A DNA stretch of 44,575 bases from NCBI GenBank assembly GCA_044222225.1, contig JBGANR010000032.1, forward strand, positions 1 to 44,575, given 5' to 3'. This stretch comes from JBGANR01 sp044222225. GTDB taxonomy: Bacteria > Actinomycetota > Actinomycetes > Mycobacteriales > Mycobacteriaceae. The notes under the pieces are model-generated. The model did not search any database and was not told the DNA's origin. It saw only the letters and a program-made list of their open reading frames with translations. A program made the translations under genes and the position numbers. Positions 8,152 through 17,159 of this stretch are shown here, one piece after another. Every line of letters starts with the position of its first letter. The stretch's first letter is position 1.

Positions 8152-9432
8152 GTGGCAATCATCGAACAGGTCGGCGCTCGCGAGATCCTCGATTCTCGAG
8201 GAAACCCGACCGTCGAGGTGGAGATCCTCCTCGAAGACGGCATCATGTCGCGGGCGGCGGTCCCCTCGGGGGCGTCGACCGGCGAGCACGAGGCCGTCGA
8301 ACTGCGTGACGGCGGAGATCGCTACAACGGCAAGGGCGTCACCAAGGCGGTGAACGCCGTGCTCGACGAGATCGCGCCCGCGGTCATCGGGCTGGAGGCC
8401 GACGAGCAGCGCGTCGTCGACCAGGCGCTTCTCGATCTCGACGGTACGAAGGACAAGGGCCGGCTCGGCGCCAACGCGCTGCTCGGCGTCTCGCTGGCGG
8501 TCGCCCGCGCGGCGGCGGAGTCGGCGGCGCTGCCGCTGTTCCGCTACGTCGGCGGCCCGAACGCGCACGTCCTGCCCGTGCCGATGATGAACATCCTCAA
8601 CGGCGGTGCCCACGCGGACACCGGCGTCGACGTGCAGGAATTCATGGTGGCGCCCATCGGTGCACCGACCTTCAAGGAGTCGCTGCGCTGGGGCGCGGAG
8701 GTCTACCACGCGCTCAAGTCGGTGCTCAAGAGCAAGGGCCTGGCGACGGGTCTCGGCGACGAGGGCGGCTTCGCGCCGGACGTCGCGGGCACCATCGCGG
8801 CGCTCGAGCTGATCGGTGTCGCCGTCGAGAAGACGGGTCTCAAGCTCGGCACCGACGTCGCGCTCGCGCTCGACGTCGCGGCCACCGAGTTCTTCACCGC
8901 AGGTCAGGGCTACAAGTTCGAAGGCGTCATCCGCAACGCCGAGGAGATGGCCGCGTTCTACAGCGACCTCGTCGGCCAGTTCCCGCTCGTCTCCATCGAG
9001 GATCCGCTCTCGGAGGACGACTGGGACGGCTGGGTCTCGCTCACCGACGCCATCGGCGACAAGGTGCAGATCGTCGGCGACGACCTGTTCGTCACCAACC
9101 CGGAGCGCCTGGAGGACGGCATCGAGCGCGGCGCCGCGAACGCGCTGCTCGTCAAGGTCAACCAGATCGGCACGCTCACCGAGACGCTCGACGCCGTCAC
9201 CCTGGCGCACAACAGCGGCTACAAGACGATGATGAGCCACCGTTCCGGCGAGACCGAGGACACGACGATCGCCGACCTGGCCGTCGCGTGCGGCTGCGGC
9301 CAGATCAAGACGGGCGCCCCGGCGCGCAGCGAGCGCGTCGCCAAGTACAACCAGCTGCTGCGCATCGAGGAGAGCCTCGGCGACGCTGCGCGTTACGCGG
9401 GCGACCTGGCCTTCCCGAGGTTCGGTAACTGA
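8152..9432 (+). CDS. eno: Enolase
   Basis: 426 residues, the usual bacterial length. GTG start with AAGGAG about 7 nt upstream. Converts 2-phosphoglycerate to phosphoenolpyruvate in glycolysis; magnesium-dependent. Recognised by the N-terminal IIEQVGAREILDSRGNPTVE, the PSGASTG..EAVELRDG substrate loop (about 38–54), GDEGGFAPD with the catalytic acid region, SIEDPLSEDDWDGW for metal binding, and the signature LLVKVNQIGTLTET (about 335–348). The stop shares one base with the start of the divIC-like gene, so the downstream genes are probably co-translated. Confidence 0.98.
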   Translation: MAIIEQVGAREILDSRGNPTVEVEILLEDGIMSRAAVPSGASTGEHEAVELRDGGDRYNGKGVTKAVNAVLDEIAPAVIGLEADEQRVVDQALLDLDGTKDKGRLGANALLGVSLAVARAAAESAALPLFRYVGGPNAHVLPVPMMNILNGGAHADTGVDVQEFMVAPIGAPTFKESLRWGAEVYHALKSVLKSKGLATGLGDEGGFAPDVAGTIAALELIGVAVEKTGLKLGTDVALALDVAATEFFTAGQGYKFEGVIRNAEEMAAFYSDLVGQFPLVSIEDPLSEDDWDGWVSLTDAIGDKVQIVGDDLFVTNPERLEDGIERGAANALLVKVNQIGTLTETLDAVTLAHNSGYKTMMSHRSGETEDTTIADLAVACGCGQIKTGAPARSERVAKYNQLLRIEESLGDAARYAGDLAFPRFGN

Positions 9433-9863
9433 TGACGGCCGAGGACCGGCCCGGGACGCGGGCGCGGCTGAGTCGGATCGCCGGCCTCACGTCGGTGGTC
9501 ACGGCTCGCCGCGCCGTCGGCCTGGCGCTGGTCCTCGTCGTCTTGGGGCTCGCGCTCGCGGTGCCCGTGCAGACCTATCTCTCCCAGCGGGAACAGGCCG
9601 CGGCGATTGCGCGGGAGCACGATTCGCTGACCCGCGACATCGCGCGGCTGCGCGGTGAGCAGGCCAGGCTCGACGATCCGGCGGCGATCGAGGAGGAGTG
9701 CCGGCGACGACTGCGGTGCGTCAAGCCGGGGGAGACGCCGTTGCTCGTCGAGGGCCCGGGTAGCGGGGCGCCGCGCGTCGACGACCGGAAGGCGGACGAC
9801 GAGGCGCCGCCGCGCTGGTATTCGACGTTGCTCGATTCGGTCGCTGATCCGGGGCGCCGATGA
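9432..9863 (+). CDS. ftsB: FtsB/DivIC-like septum formation protein
   Basis: 143 residues; ATG shares one base with the eno stop. Topology is that of FtsB/DivIC: short cytoplasmic N-terminus, one membrane helix (about 28–47), then an extracytoplasmic coiled coil (SQREQAAAIAREHDSLTRD) and a conserved end (EECRRRLRCVKPGETP). The family links the divisome proteins FtsL and FtsQ. It corresponds in position to Rv1024, next to enolase in most actinobacteria. The Asp/Pro-rich C-terminal 40 residues are variable in the family. Confidence 0.88.
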   Translation: MTAEDRPGTRARLSRIAGLTSVVTARRAVGLALVLVVLGLALAVPVQTYLSQREQAAAIAREHDSLTRDIARLRGEQARLDDPAAIEEECRRRLRCVKPGETPLLVEGPGSGAPRVDDRKADDEAPPRWYSTLLDSVADPGRR

Positions 9864-10576
9864 GTGGCGAGTCGGCCGGGGTCGCGGCCGGGATCGGGCC
9901 GTCTGGTGTTTCGAGGGTCGGGGTCTCGGCGTTCGGGGTTTCGGCGGCGGCTGACGTGCCGCCGAGCGTCGAGGACCTCGCCGAGGTCGAGCGGCAGCTC
10001 GGGCGGGCGCCGCGGGGCGTGCTCGCCGTCGCGTACCGGACGCCGGACGGGCGGGTGGCCGTCGTCAAGACGGCGCCGCGGCTGCCGGACGGCACGCCGT
10101 TCCCGACGCTGTACTACCTCACCGATCCGCGGCTGACGTCCGAGGCGAGCCGGCTGGAGTCGGCCGGCGTCATGAAGGAGATGACGGCGCGGCTCGCGGT
10201 CGACGCGTCGCTGGCGGCGGCGTATCGGCGCGCCCACGAGGGGTATCTCGCCGAACGCGACGCCATCGAGTCCCTCGGTACGGATTTCACCGGCGGCGGC
10301 ATGCCGGACCGCGTCAAGTGCCTGCATGTGCTCATCGCGCATTCGTTGGCCAAGGGGCCGGGCGTCAACCCATTGGGCGACGAGACGGTAGCGCTCATCG
10401 CGGACGCCGGGCTGCGGGGGATCGCGGTGCCGGGCGATTGGCCGGCGGCGCGCGTCTCGGCTGTGGCCGGCGAGACGGCGCCGGGGCGGGCGGAGTCGGG
10501 TGCGGCGGTGCCGGGTCACGCGGAGTCCGGTCCGACGGTGCCGCCGGACGGCGACGGGAGTGACGCGGGTGAGTGA
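9860..10576 (+). CDS. DUF501 family protein
   Basis: 238 residues, starting in a 4-nt ATGA overlap with the FtsB-like gene. Residues about 38–185 match the DUF501 family (Rv1025-like): RAPRGVLAVAYRTPDG, FPTLYYLTDPRLTSEASRLE, and the MPDRVKCLHVLIAHSLAKGPG.NPLGDE motif with conserved Cys and His. Function is not established; the fixed position between divIC and ppx in actinobacteria suggests a linked role. The N-terminal 30 residues (repeats of SxVGVSAFGV type) and the C-terminal 45 residues (two PGxAESGxxVP repeats) are low-complexity and probably disordered. Confidence 0.85.
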   Translation: MSGESAGVAAGIGPSGVSRVGVSAFGVSAAADVPPSVEDLAEVERQLGRAPRGVLAVAYRTPDGRVAVVKTAPRLPDGTPFPTLYYLTDPRLTSEASRLESAGVMKEMTARLAVDASLAAAYRRAHEGYLAERDAIESLGTDFTGGGMPDRVKCLHVLIAHSLAKGPGVNPLGDETVALIADAGLRGIAVPGDWPAARVSAVAGETAPGRAESGAAVPGHAESGPTVPPDGDGSDAGE

Positions 10577-11534
10577 TGTGGTCGGAGCCGTCGACTGCGG
10601 CACGAACTCGATCCGGCTGCTCATTCTCGACGGCGTCCGCGAGGTGTCCAGGCGGATGCGCATCGTGCGGCTCGGCGAAGGCGTCGACGAGACCGGGCGG
10701 CTCTCGCCGGCCGCGATCGAGCGGACGCGTGTTGCGCTCGCCGACTACGTCGACGAGATGATCGCCGCGGGGGTGACGCGGGTGTCGATGGTCGCGACGT
10801 CCGCGACCCGCGACGCCGCCAACCGCGAAGACTTCTTCGCGATGACCGCGACTGAGCTCGGGCGCGTGGTGCCGGGTGCGGTGGCGCGCGTCGTCACCGG
10901 TGACGAGGAGGCGGGCCTGACGTTCGCCGGTGCCGTCGCTGATCTCGACGCGGACGCCGGCACGGTCGTCGTGTGCGACCTCGGCGGCGGGTCGACGGAG
11001 ATCGTCGCGGGATCGGTCGCGGGTGTTGATGTCACGTCGGTTCGGCCGGGCGGCGCGACGATGACCGGCGGGTTCTCGGCGAACATCGGCTGCGTGCGGT
11101 TGACGGAGCGATTCGCGTTCGCCGACCCGCCGACGGCCGAACAGATCGCCGCGGCGCGTGACTACGCCCGCGCGGCGATCGCCGAGGCGCTCGGCGTCGT
11201 CGACGTCTCCGGGGCGTCGACGTGGGTCGGCGTGGCCGGCACCTTCACGACGATCGCCGCCCTCGCGCTGGGCCTCGATGAATACGACTCGGAGCGTATT
11301 CACCTCTCGTCGTTCCCGATCGCGGACGTCGAGAAGGTGTGCCATGACCTGCTCGGCATGACGCGCGCCGAGCGTCTGGCGCTCGGCCCGATGCATCCGG
11401 GCCGCGCGGATGTCATCGGCGGCGGGGCGGTGGTCGTCCTCGAACTCGCGACGGCGCTGCGCGAGCGGGCAGGTGTCGACCGGCTGGTGGTCAGTGAACA
11501 CGACATCCTGGACGGTATCGCGGCGTCTGCTTGA
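10569..11534 (+). CDS. ppx: Ppx/GppA exopolyphosphatase-family phosphatase
   Basis: 321 residues from the GTG at 10569, overlapping the DUF501 gene by 8 nt; the frame is open further upstream but the family begins here (VDCGTNSIRLL). Actin-like ATPase fold: phosphate-1 motif VDCGTNS (8–14), ATSATRDAANR (77–86), GDEEAG (111–116) with the catalytic Glu, and phosphate-2 motif DLGGGSTE (137–144). The family cleaves terminal phosphate from polyphosphate and/or pppGpp; short actinobacterial forms such as Rv1026 lack the C-terminal HD domain, as here. Last gene of the eno block; a palindromic repeat follows at 11574. Confidence 0.93.
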   Translation: MSDVVGAVDCGTNSIRLLILDGVREVSRRMRIVRLGEGVDETGRLSPAAIERTRVALADYVDEMIAAGVTRVSMVATSATRDAANREDFFAMTATELGRVVPGAVARVVTGDEEAGLTFAGAVADLDADAGTVVVCDLGGGSTEIVAGSVAGVDVTSVRPGGATMTGGFSANIGCVRLTERFAFADPPTAEQIAAARDYARAAIAEALGVVDVSGASTWVGVAGTFTTIAALALGLDEYDSERIHLSSFPIADVEKVCHDLLGMTRAERLALGPMHPGRADVIGGGAVVVLELATALRERAGVDRLVVSEHDILDGIAASA

Positions 11535-11573
11535 CAGATCACGTCAGCTCGCTGCGTCGGCCGGGCGGGCCGT

Positions 11574-11646
11574 GTCATATCGGTAGGCCCTGGGTGGCGT
11601 AGCGACAATAATCTCCTCGACGGCGCGTAGACGCTACCGATATGAC
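11574..11646. repeat. Family B palindromic repeat, copy 2
   Basis: Perfect 13-bp outer arms GTCATATCGGTAG (11574–11586) and CTACCGATATGAC (11634–11646), enclosing a second imperfect stem (GGCGTAGCGAC/GCGCGTAGACGC region). The centre holds CGACAATAATCTCCTC, the reverse complement of the GAGGAGATTATTGTCG core of the copy at 3379. It lies between convergent ppx and nuoN, so it may end both transcripts. The rest of 11535–11835 shows nothing else. Confidence 0.8.
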
Positions 11647-11835
11647 GTGGGGCGGATGTGACTCCGGCGGAGATCGTCGTCGGCCGTTGTTTCGATGCGC
11701 GGTGTCCCAGGCGTGCGACGTCTTCGGTGACGCCGCTGGTAGCCGTGTCGGGCCGGAGCCGATGGCGAGAAGGGCCGCCGCGTCGCGCGCCGACGGCTTC
11801 GCCGACGACACGCGGGTGATCTTGCTCGTCGCCGC

Positions 11836-13419
11836 CTACCAGCCGACGACCGAGAGGTTCGCGAAGGCGTCGAACAGCGGCTGGGGGAACACGCCGAGCG
11901 CGACGACCGATCCCGCACCGAGGACGATGGCGAACCAGGTGAGGACGCCGACGGCGGGTTCGGCCGGCGGATTGACGGGGTCGTCGCCGAAGAACATGAC
12001 GACGATGACCCGGATGTAGAAGACCGCGGCGATGGCGCTGGCGAGCACGCCGACGGCGACGAGGTAACCGCCGCCGCTGCCGGCGGCCGCCGCGAAGACG
12101 GCGAACTTGGCGGTGAAACCGCTGGTCAGCGGGATTCCGGCGAACGACAGCAGGAACAGCCCCATCGCGTGCGCCAGCACGGGATTGCGTCGGCCGAGAC
12201 CGGACCAGCGCTCCAGGTCCAGTGCCTCGCCGCGCTCGTCGCGGACCACCGAGACGACGGCGAAGGCGCCGATCGTCGAGAGGGCGTAGGCGACGAGGTA
12301 GTACGAGGTGGCCGAGACGCCGGCGCCGTCGTCGGCCCAGACGCCCATGAGCAGGAAGCCGGTGTGGGCGATCGCCGAGTAGGCCAGCATGCGCTTGACG
12401 TCGCTCTGCACGACGGCGACGACGGCGCCGACGAGCGCGGTGACGATCGCGATCGCCGCGACGGCGGGCCGCCAGGCGTCGACGACGTCGCCGAGCCCGA
12501 CGCCGGTGATCCGCAACAATGCCGCGAAGGCGCCGATCTTCGTCGCGGCGGCCATGAATGCCGTGACCGGCGTCGGCGCGCCCTGGTAGACGTCGGGCAC
12601 CCACGAGTGGAAGGGCACGGCGCCGACCTTGAAGAGCATCCCCACGAGCAGCAGCGCCGCGCCGATGAGTGGCAGCATGCGGTCGTCGCCGAGCGGGGCG
12701 GCGTCGAGCCGCGTCGATCCGGTCGCGGCGTAGCGCAGCGCCACGCCGAACAGCAGGATCGCCGAACTGAACGCGCCGAGCAGGAAGTACTTGAGCGCAG
12801 CCTCCTGCGACAGCAGCCGGCGATGACGCGCCAGCCCGCACATGAGGTACAGCGGCAGCGAGAGCACCTCGAGCGCGACGAACAACGTGAGCAGGTCGTT
12901 CGCCGCGGCGAAGGCCATCATCCCGCCGAGGGCGAACAGCGTCAGGCAGAAGTACTCGGTCTGCGTGGCGCCCGCGCGATCGGATTCGCGTTCACCGGGG
13001 GAGCCGGGTGTCGTCGCGGCCTGGGCGGTGAAGGCGTCGGTGCCGACGAGCGCGGCCTTGCGTCCGGCTCTGGCGGCGGCCTGGACGCCCCAGCGGCGCT
13101 CGGCCATGAGGGCCAGCGCAGGCAGGGCAGCGACGAGCAGGGTCGCCTGGGTGGCCAGCGTCAGGCCGTCGATCGCCACCGCGCCCTGGATCGCCGTGCG
13201 GGCCGACGCGTCGGACGCCGCGAGCGCGATGACGGCCGCGAGTGCGGCCACCACCGAGCCGAGCGACAGCACGAGCTGTACCCGGTAACGGGCGGGCCGG
13301 GGCACGAACGCCTCGATGAGCACGGCGAGGACGGCGGCGCCGAAGACGATGAGCATTGGCGAGGTCAGCGCGTATTCGATGCTCGGCGCGGGAGCGGGGG
13401 CGGCGGTGAGCAGCGTCAT
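11836..13419 (-). CDS. nuoN: NADH:quinone oxidoreductase subunit N
   Basis: 527 residues, hydrophobic throughout, about 14 membrane helices. One of the three Mrp-antiporter-like proton-pumping subunits of complex I. Markers: LTLFVALEVLSLPLYLMCGL in helix 5, KVGAVPFHSWVPDVYQGAPTPVTAFM around the discontinuous helix with its conserved Lys, and KRMLAYSAIAHTGF. A charged, Gly/Glu-rich loop (about 135–160, STPGSPGERESD-type) is longer than in enteric NuoN, as common in actinobacteria. The ATG overlaps the nuoM stop by 4 nt. Last gene of the operon. Confidence 0.95.
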   Translation of the reverse strand: MTLLTAAPAPAPSIEYALTSPMLIVFGAAVLAVLIEAFVPRPARYRVQLVLSLGSVVAALAAVIALAASDASARTAIQGAVAIDGLTLATQATLLVAALPALALMAERRWGVQAAARAGRKAALVGTDAFTAQAATTPGSPGERESDRAGATQTEYFCLTLFALGGMMAFAAANDLLTLFVALEVLSLPLYLMCGLARHRRLLSQEAALKYFLLGAFSSAILLFGVALRYAATGSTRLDAAPLGDDRMLPLIGAALLLVGMLFKVGAVPFHSWVPDVYQGAPTPVTAFMAAATKIGAFAALLRITGVGLGDVVDAWRPAVAAIAIVTALVGAVVAVVQSDVKRMLAYSAIAHTGFLLMGVWADDGAGVSATSYYLVAYALSTIGAFAVVSVVRDERGEALDLERWSGLGRRNPVLAHAMGLFLLSFAGIPLTSGFTAKFAVFAAAAGSGGGYLVAVGVLASAIAAVFYIRVIVVMFFGDDPVNPPAEPAVGVLTWFAIVLGAGSVVALGVFPQPLFDAFANLSVVGW

Positions 13420-14945
13420 CGTAGACCTTCCGGGGCGACCATCCGGACACCGTTCAGCGGTGCGTAGCTGCCGTTATAGGTGGACATCGAGACGGCCGAG
13501 TTGATGGCGTCGAGCGCCGGCTGCGGGAACAGACCGAGCACGAGCAGCGCGACGATCAAGGGGACGAGCACAGTCAGTTCGCGGCCCGTCACGTCGCGGA
13601 CGTCCTTGAGCCGTTCGACCGTCGGCCCCGTCGCGACGCGTTGATAGAGCCACAGCACGTACAGCGCGGAGAGCACCAGCGCGATCGTCGCGACGATCGC
13701 GGCCGCGCGGTACTCCTCGAAGCTGCCGACGAACACCATGAGCTCAGAGACGAACGGGCCGAGGCCGGGCAGGGACAGCGTCGCGAGCCCGCCGATGAGG
13801 AACAACCCCATGAGCACCGGCGCCTTTGCGCGGGCGCCGCCGTAATCGGCGATCTCACGCGAACCGCCGCGCGTCACGAGGAAGCCCGCGGCCAGGAACA
13901 GCGCCGCGGTGGCGACGCCGTGGTTGACCATGTACAGCGTCGCGCCGGACTGCGATGTGGTGGTCGCGGCGAAGATGCCGAGGATGATGAACCCGAAGTG
14001 GCTGATCGACGTGTACGCGATGAGCGCCATCATGTCGGTCTGGCCGATGGCGAGCACCGCGCCGTAGACGATGCCGACGACGGCCAGCGCGATGACCCAC
14101 GGTGCGAACCGGTCGGCGGCGTCCGGGAAGAGCTGGACACAGAAACGCAGCATGCCGAAGGTGCCGACCTTGTCGACGATCGCCATCATCAGCACGGCCG
14201 TCGGCGGCGTCGACTGCACGGCGGCGCCGGGCAGCCAGGTGTGCAGCGGCCACAGCGGCGCCTTGACGGCGAAAGCGAAGAGGAAGCCGAGGAAGACGAC
14301 GTTCTGGGTCGTCTCGCTGAGCCTGCCCCGGTCGACGAACGAGCTCACCGTGTTCAGATCGAACGCGTTCTCGCCGCGGATCTGCGCCCACAGCCACACC
14401 AGCGCCGCCAGCATGACGAGCCCGCCGACGAGGTTGTAGAGCAGGAACTTCACCGCCGCGCGCGAGCGCTCGGACCCGCCGTAGCCGCCGATGAGGAAGT
14501 ACATCGGGATGAGCATCGCCTCGAAGACGAGGTAGAAGAGCAGCAGATCCGTCGCGACGAAGCTGACCAGCACCATCGACTCGACGGCGAGGAACAGGCC
14601 GACGTAGGTCTGGGTGCGCCGGTCCTCCTCGCCCGCGTCACGCCAGCCGGCGATGAGCAGCACCGGGACGAGCGCGGCCGTCAGAAGGACGAGGACGAGC
14701 CCGACGCCGTCGAGGCCGAGCCGGTAGCCGGCGCCGAAAGCGGGGATCCACGATGCGTCGACGTCATACCTGTACGGCCGCGCCTCGCCCGTCGAGAAGC
14801 CGACGGCCAACCCGATCGCGATGGCGAGCGTCGCCAGGGAGAAGGCGAGCCCGATCCAGCGGGCCGCCGCGGCGCGTCCGACGGGGGCGAGTGCGGCGGC
14901 GGCCGAGCCGATGAGCGGCACGACCCAGAGCGCGGTGAGCCACAT
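13416..14945 (-). CDS. nuoM: NADH:quinone oxidoreductase subunit M
   Basis: 509 residues from the ATG at 14945, which shares one base with the nuoL stop. The frame stays open far upstream through nuoL, but those residues are arginine-rich shadow. Multi-pass antiporter-like subunit: the key Glu sits in FYLVFEAMLIPMYFLIG, KAPLWPLHTWLPGAAVQSTP marks helix 7–8, and AYTSISHFGFIILGI the later helices. With NuoL and NuoN it couples quinone reduction to proton transfer in the membrane arm. Confidence 0.95.
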   Translation of the reverse strand: MWLTALWVVPLIGSAAAALAPVGRAAAARWIGLAFSLATLAIAIGLAVGFSTGEARPYRYDVDASWIPAFGAGYRLGLDGVGLVLVLLTAALVPVLLIAGWRDAGEEDRRTQTYVGLFLAVESMVLVSFVATDLLLFYLVFEAMLIPMYFLIGGYGGSERSRAAVKFLLYNLVGGLVMLAALVWLWAQIRGENAFDLNTVSSFVDRGRLSETTQNVVFLGFLFAFAVKAPLWPLHTWLPGAAVQSTPPTAVLMMAIVDKVGTFGMLRFCVQLFPDAADRFAPWVIALAVVGIVYGAVLAIGQTDMMALIAYTSISHFGFIILGIFAATTTSQSGATLYMVNHGVATAALFLAAGFLVTRGGSREIADYGGARAKAPVLMGLFLIGGLATLSLPGLGPFVSELMVFVGSFEEYRAAAIVATIALVLSALYVLWLYQRVATGPTVERLKDVRDVTGRELTVLVPLIVALLVLGLFPQPALDAINSAVSMSTYNGSYAPLNGVRMVAPEGLR

Positions 14946-16858
14946 CAGCCGATCACCGCCATCACGGCGGCGATGACCGCGGCGCCCGCGAGCATCGTCA
15001 GCGCATAGGAGCGGACGTAGCCGGTCTGCCAGATGCGCAGTCCGCCGCCGCCGCTGTGGACGCCGGTGCCGATCGCCTCGACGGCGCCGTCGACGACGGC
15101 CCGGTCGAGTTCCACCAGCCCGTGTGTCGCCGCGAGTCCGGGACGCATGAACACCGCCTCGTTGAGGTCGTCGGCATAGAGGTCGCGACGCGCGGCGACC
15201 GTGAGCGCCGAGCCGTCTGGGGCGTCGACGGGTACATCCGCCACCGCGTAGCCGCGCACGGCGATCGCGACGCCGACGGCCACGACGGTGAGCACCGCGG
15301 CCGTCACGGCCCAGGCCGGTACGGCGTGGTGCTCGGGCGCGTCGCCGACGACGGGTGCCAGGAAGTCGCGCAGTCGATCGCCGACCATGAGAGTGGCGCC
15401 CGCGCCGACGGAGCCGACGGCCAGCAGGATCATCGGGAAGGTCATGACGCCCGGCGATTCGTGCGGGTGTGCGTCGTCGGCCCAGCGACGGCGTCCGAAG
15501 AAGGTCATCGCCATGACGCGGGTCATGTAGAACGCCGTCAGTCCGGCGCCGAGCAGCGCCGCGCCGCCGAGCACGACGCCCTTGACGCCGCCGGCGCCGA
15601 GCGCCGCCTCGATGATGCCGTCCTTGGTGTAGAAACCGGCGAACGGCGGCACGCCGATGATGGCGAGATAGCCGGCGCCGAAGGTCACGGCGGTGATCGG
15701 CATGACGGCCCGCAGCCCGCCGTATCGGCGCATGTTCACCTCGTCGTTCATCGCGTGCATGACGGAGCCGGCGCCGAGGAACAGCCCGGCCTTGAAGGCG
15801 CCGTGCGCCAGCAGGTGGGCGATCGCGAACGCGTAACCCGCAGGTCCGAGGCCCGCGGCCAGCATCATGTAGCCGATCTGGCTCATCGTCGACGCCGCGA
15901 GCGCCTTCTTGATGTCGTCCTTCGCGCAGCCGACGATCGCGCCGAACAGCAGCGTCACCGCCCCGACGGCGACGACGGCCGTCTGCGCGATCGGACTGGC
16001 CTCGAAGATCGGGCCGGAGCGGACGACGAGGTAGACGCCGGCCGTCACCATCGTCGCGGCGTGGATGAGAGCCGAGACGGGGGTCGGACCCTCCATCGCG
16101 TCGCCGAGCCACGACTGCAGCGGCACCTGCGCCGACTTGCCGCAGGCGGCGAGCAGCAGCATCAGCCCGATGAGGGTGGTCATGCCGGCGGAGACGAACG
16201 GAGCCGGGATCTCGGTGGTCAGCACGCCGATATGGGTGGTGTCCGTATCGAGCACGGTGTCGAAGTCGACGCTGCCGTACGCCGCGACCATCGCCATGAT
16301 CGCCACCGCCAGCCCGATGTCGCCGACACGGTTGACGATGAACGCCTTGCGCGCCGCCGTCGCCGCCGACGGCTTGTGCTGCCAGAACCCGATGAGCAGG
16401 TACGACGCCAGGCCGACGCCCTCCCAGCCGAGGTAGAGCACGACGTAGTTGTCGGCCAGCACGAGCACGAGCATCGCGGCGAGGAACAGGTTGAGATAGG
16501 CGAAGAACCGGCGGCGGCCCGGATCGTGGGCCATGTAGCCGATCGAATAGACGTGGATCAGCGAGCCGACGCCCGTGATGAGCAGGACGAAGCAGATGGA
16601 GAGCTGATCGAGCCGCAGTGTCGCGTCGACGTGCAGCGGGCCGGCCGAGAACCACTCCCAGAGCTGCACCTGGACGGTGCGGTGGGCGCCCTCGCGACCG
16701 AGCATCGAGACGAATGCGGCGGCGGCGGCCGCGAACGAGCCCAGCGCCGCGAGCGTGCCGAGGAGGTGGCCCCAGGCGTCGGCGTAGCGACCGAGCAGCA
16801 GCAGGACTGCCGCGCCGGCGGCGGGCAGCAGGGGCAGGAGCGTGATGAGTGTCGTCAT
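14945..16858 (-). CDS. nuoL: NADH:quinone oxidoreductase subunit L
   Basis: 637 residues with about 16 helices. Distal membrane-arm antiporter-like subunit. Markers: NYVVLYLGWEGVGLASYLLIGFW with the conserved Glu, AACGKSAQVPLQSWLGDAM and GPTPVSALIHAATMVTAG in the proton channel, and the long amphipathic lateral-helix region in the C-terminal third. The ATG (16858) lies one base beyond the nuoK stop. The end overlaps the nuoM start. Confidence 0.96.
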   Translation of the reverse strand: MTTLITLLPLLPAAGAAVLLLLGRYADAWGHLLGTLAALGSFAAAAAAFVSMLGREGAHRTVQVQLWEWFSAGPLHVDATLRLDQLSICFVLLITGVGSLIHVYSIGYMAHDPGRRRFFAYLNLFLAAMLVLVLADNYVVLYLGWEGVGLASYLLIGFWQHKPSAATAARKAFIVNRVGDIGLAVAIMAMVAAYGSVDFDTVLDTDTTHIGVLTTEIPAPFVSAGMTTLIGLMLLLAACGKSAQVPLQSWLGDAMEGPTPVSALIHAATMVTAGVYLVVRSGPIFEASPIAQTAVVAVGAVTLLFGAIVGCAKDDIKKALAASTMSQIGYMMLAAGLGPAGYAFAIAHLLAHGAFKAGLFLGAGSVMHAMNDEVNMRRYGGLRAVMPITAVTFGAGYLAIIGVPPFAGFYTKDGIIEAALGAGGVKGVVLGGAALLGAGLTAFYMTRVMAMTFFGRRRWADDAHPHESPGVMTFPMILLAVGSVGAGATLMVGDRLRDFLAPVVGDAPEHHAVPAWAVTAAVLTVVAVGVAIAVRGYAVADVPVDAPDGSALTVAARRDLYADDLNEAVFMRPGLAATHGLVELDRAVVDGAVEAIGTGVHSGGGGLRIWQTGYVRSYALTMLAGAAVIAAVMAVIG

Positions 16859-16859
16859 G

Positions 16860-17159
16860 TCAGCGCCTCATCACCGAATCGTCGTCGACGTCGACCGACC
16901 GCCGGCTGCGGAAGATCGTCATGATGATCGCGAGCCCGACCACGACCTCCGCCGCCGCGACGACCATCGTGAAGAAGGCCAGCAGCTGGCCCTCGAGGCT
17001 CGCGTGCATCCGGCCGACCGTCACGAGCGCGAGGTTGGTGGCGTTGAGCATGAGCTCGACACACATGAACACGACGATCGCGTTGCGCCGCAACAGGACA
17101 CCGGCCGCGCCGATGGCGAAGAGCAGCGATGCGAGATAGAGGTAGTACTCGGGGTTCAC
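16860..17159 (-). CDS. nuoK: NADH:quinone oxidoreductase subunit K
   Basis: 99 residues, three membrane helices, typical length. GTG start overlapping the nuoJ stop by 4 nt. Conserved membrane glutamates in IVVFMCVELMLNATNL and VVAAAEVVVGLAI, which form part of the central proton/charge axis of complex I. Short acidic-basic tail. Confidence 0.96.
   Translation of the reverse strand: MNPEYYLYLASLLFAIGAAGVLLRRNAIVVFMCVELMLNATNLALVTVGRMHASLEGQLLAFFTMVVAAAEVVVGLAIIMTIFRSRRSVDVDDDSVMRR

Noticed and set aside
11531..11536. TTGACA at the ppx stop as a promoter
   Set aside because: No -10-like hexamer at 16–19 nt downstream and no gene in that direction.
12169..13467. Long plus-strand open frames opposite nuoN, and similar ones opposite nuoL, nuoH, nuoG and nuoD
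   Set aside because: Asp/Arg/His-rich mirror frames of high-GC coding sequence without start signals or domains.
13416..16655. 1079-codon minus-strand open frame at nuoM/nuoL
   Set aside because: nuoM occupies the last 509 codons; the earlier part is a shadow of nuoL in another frame.
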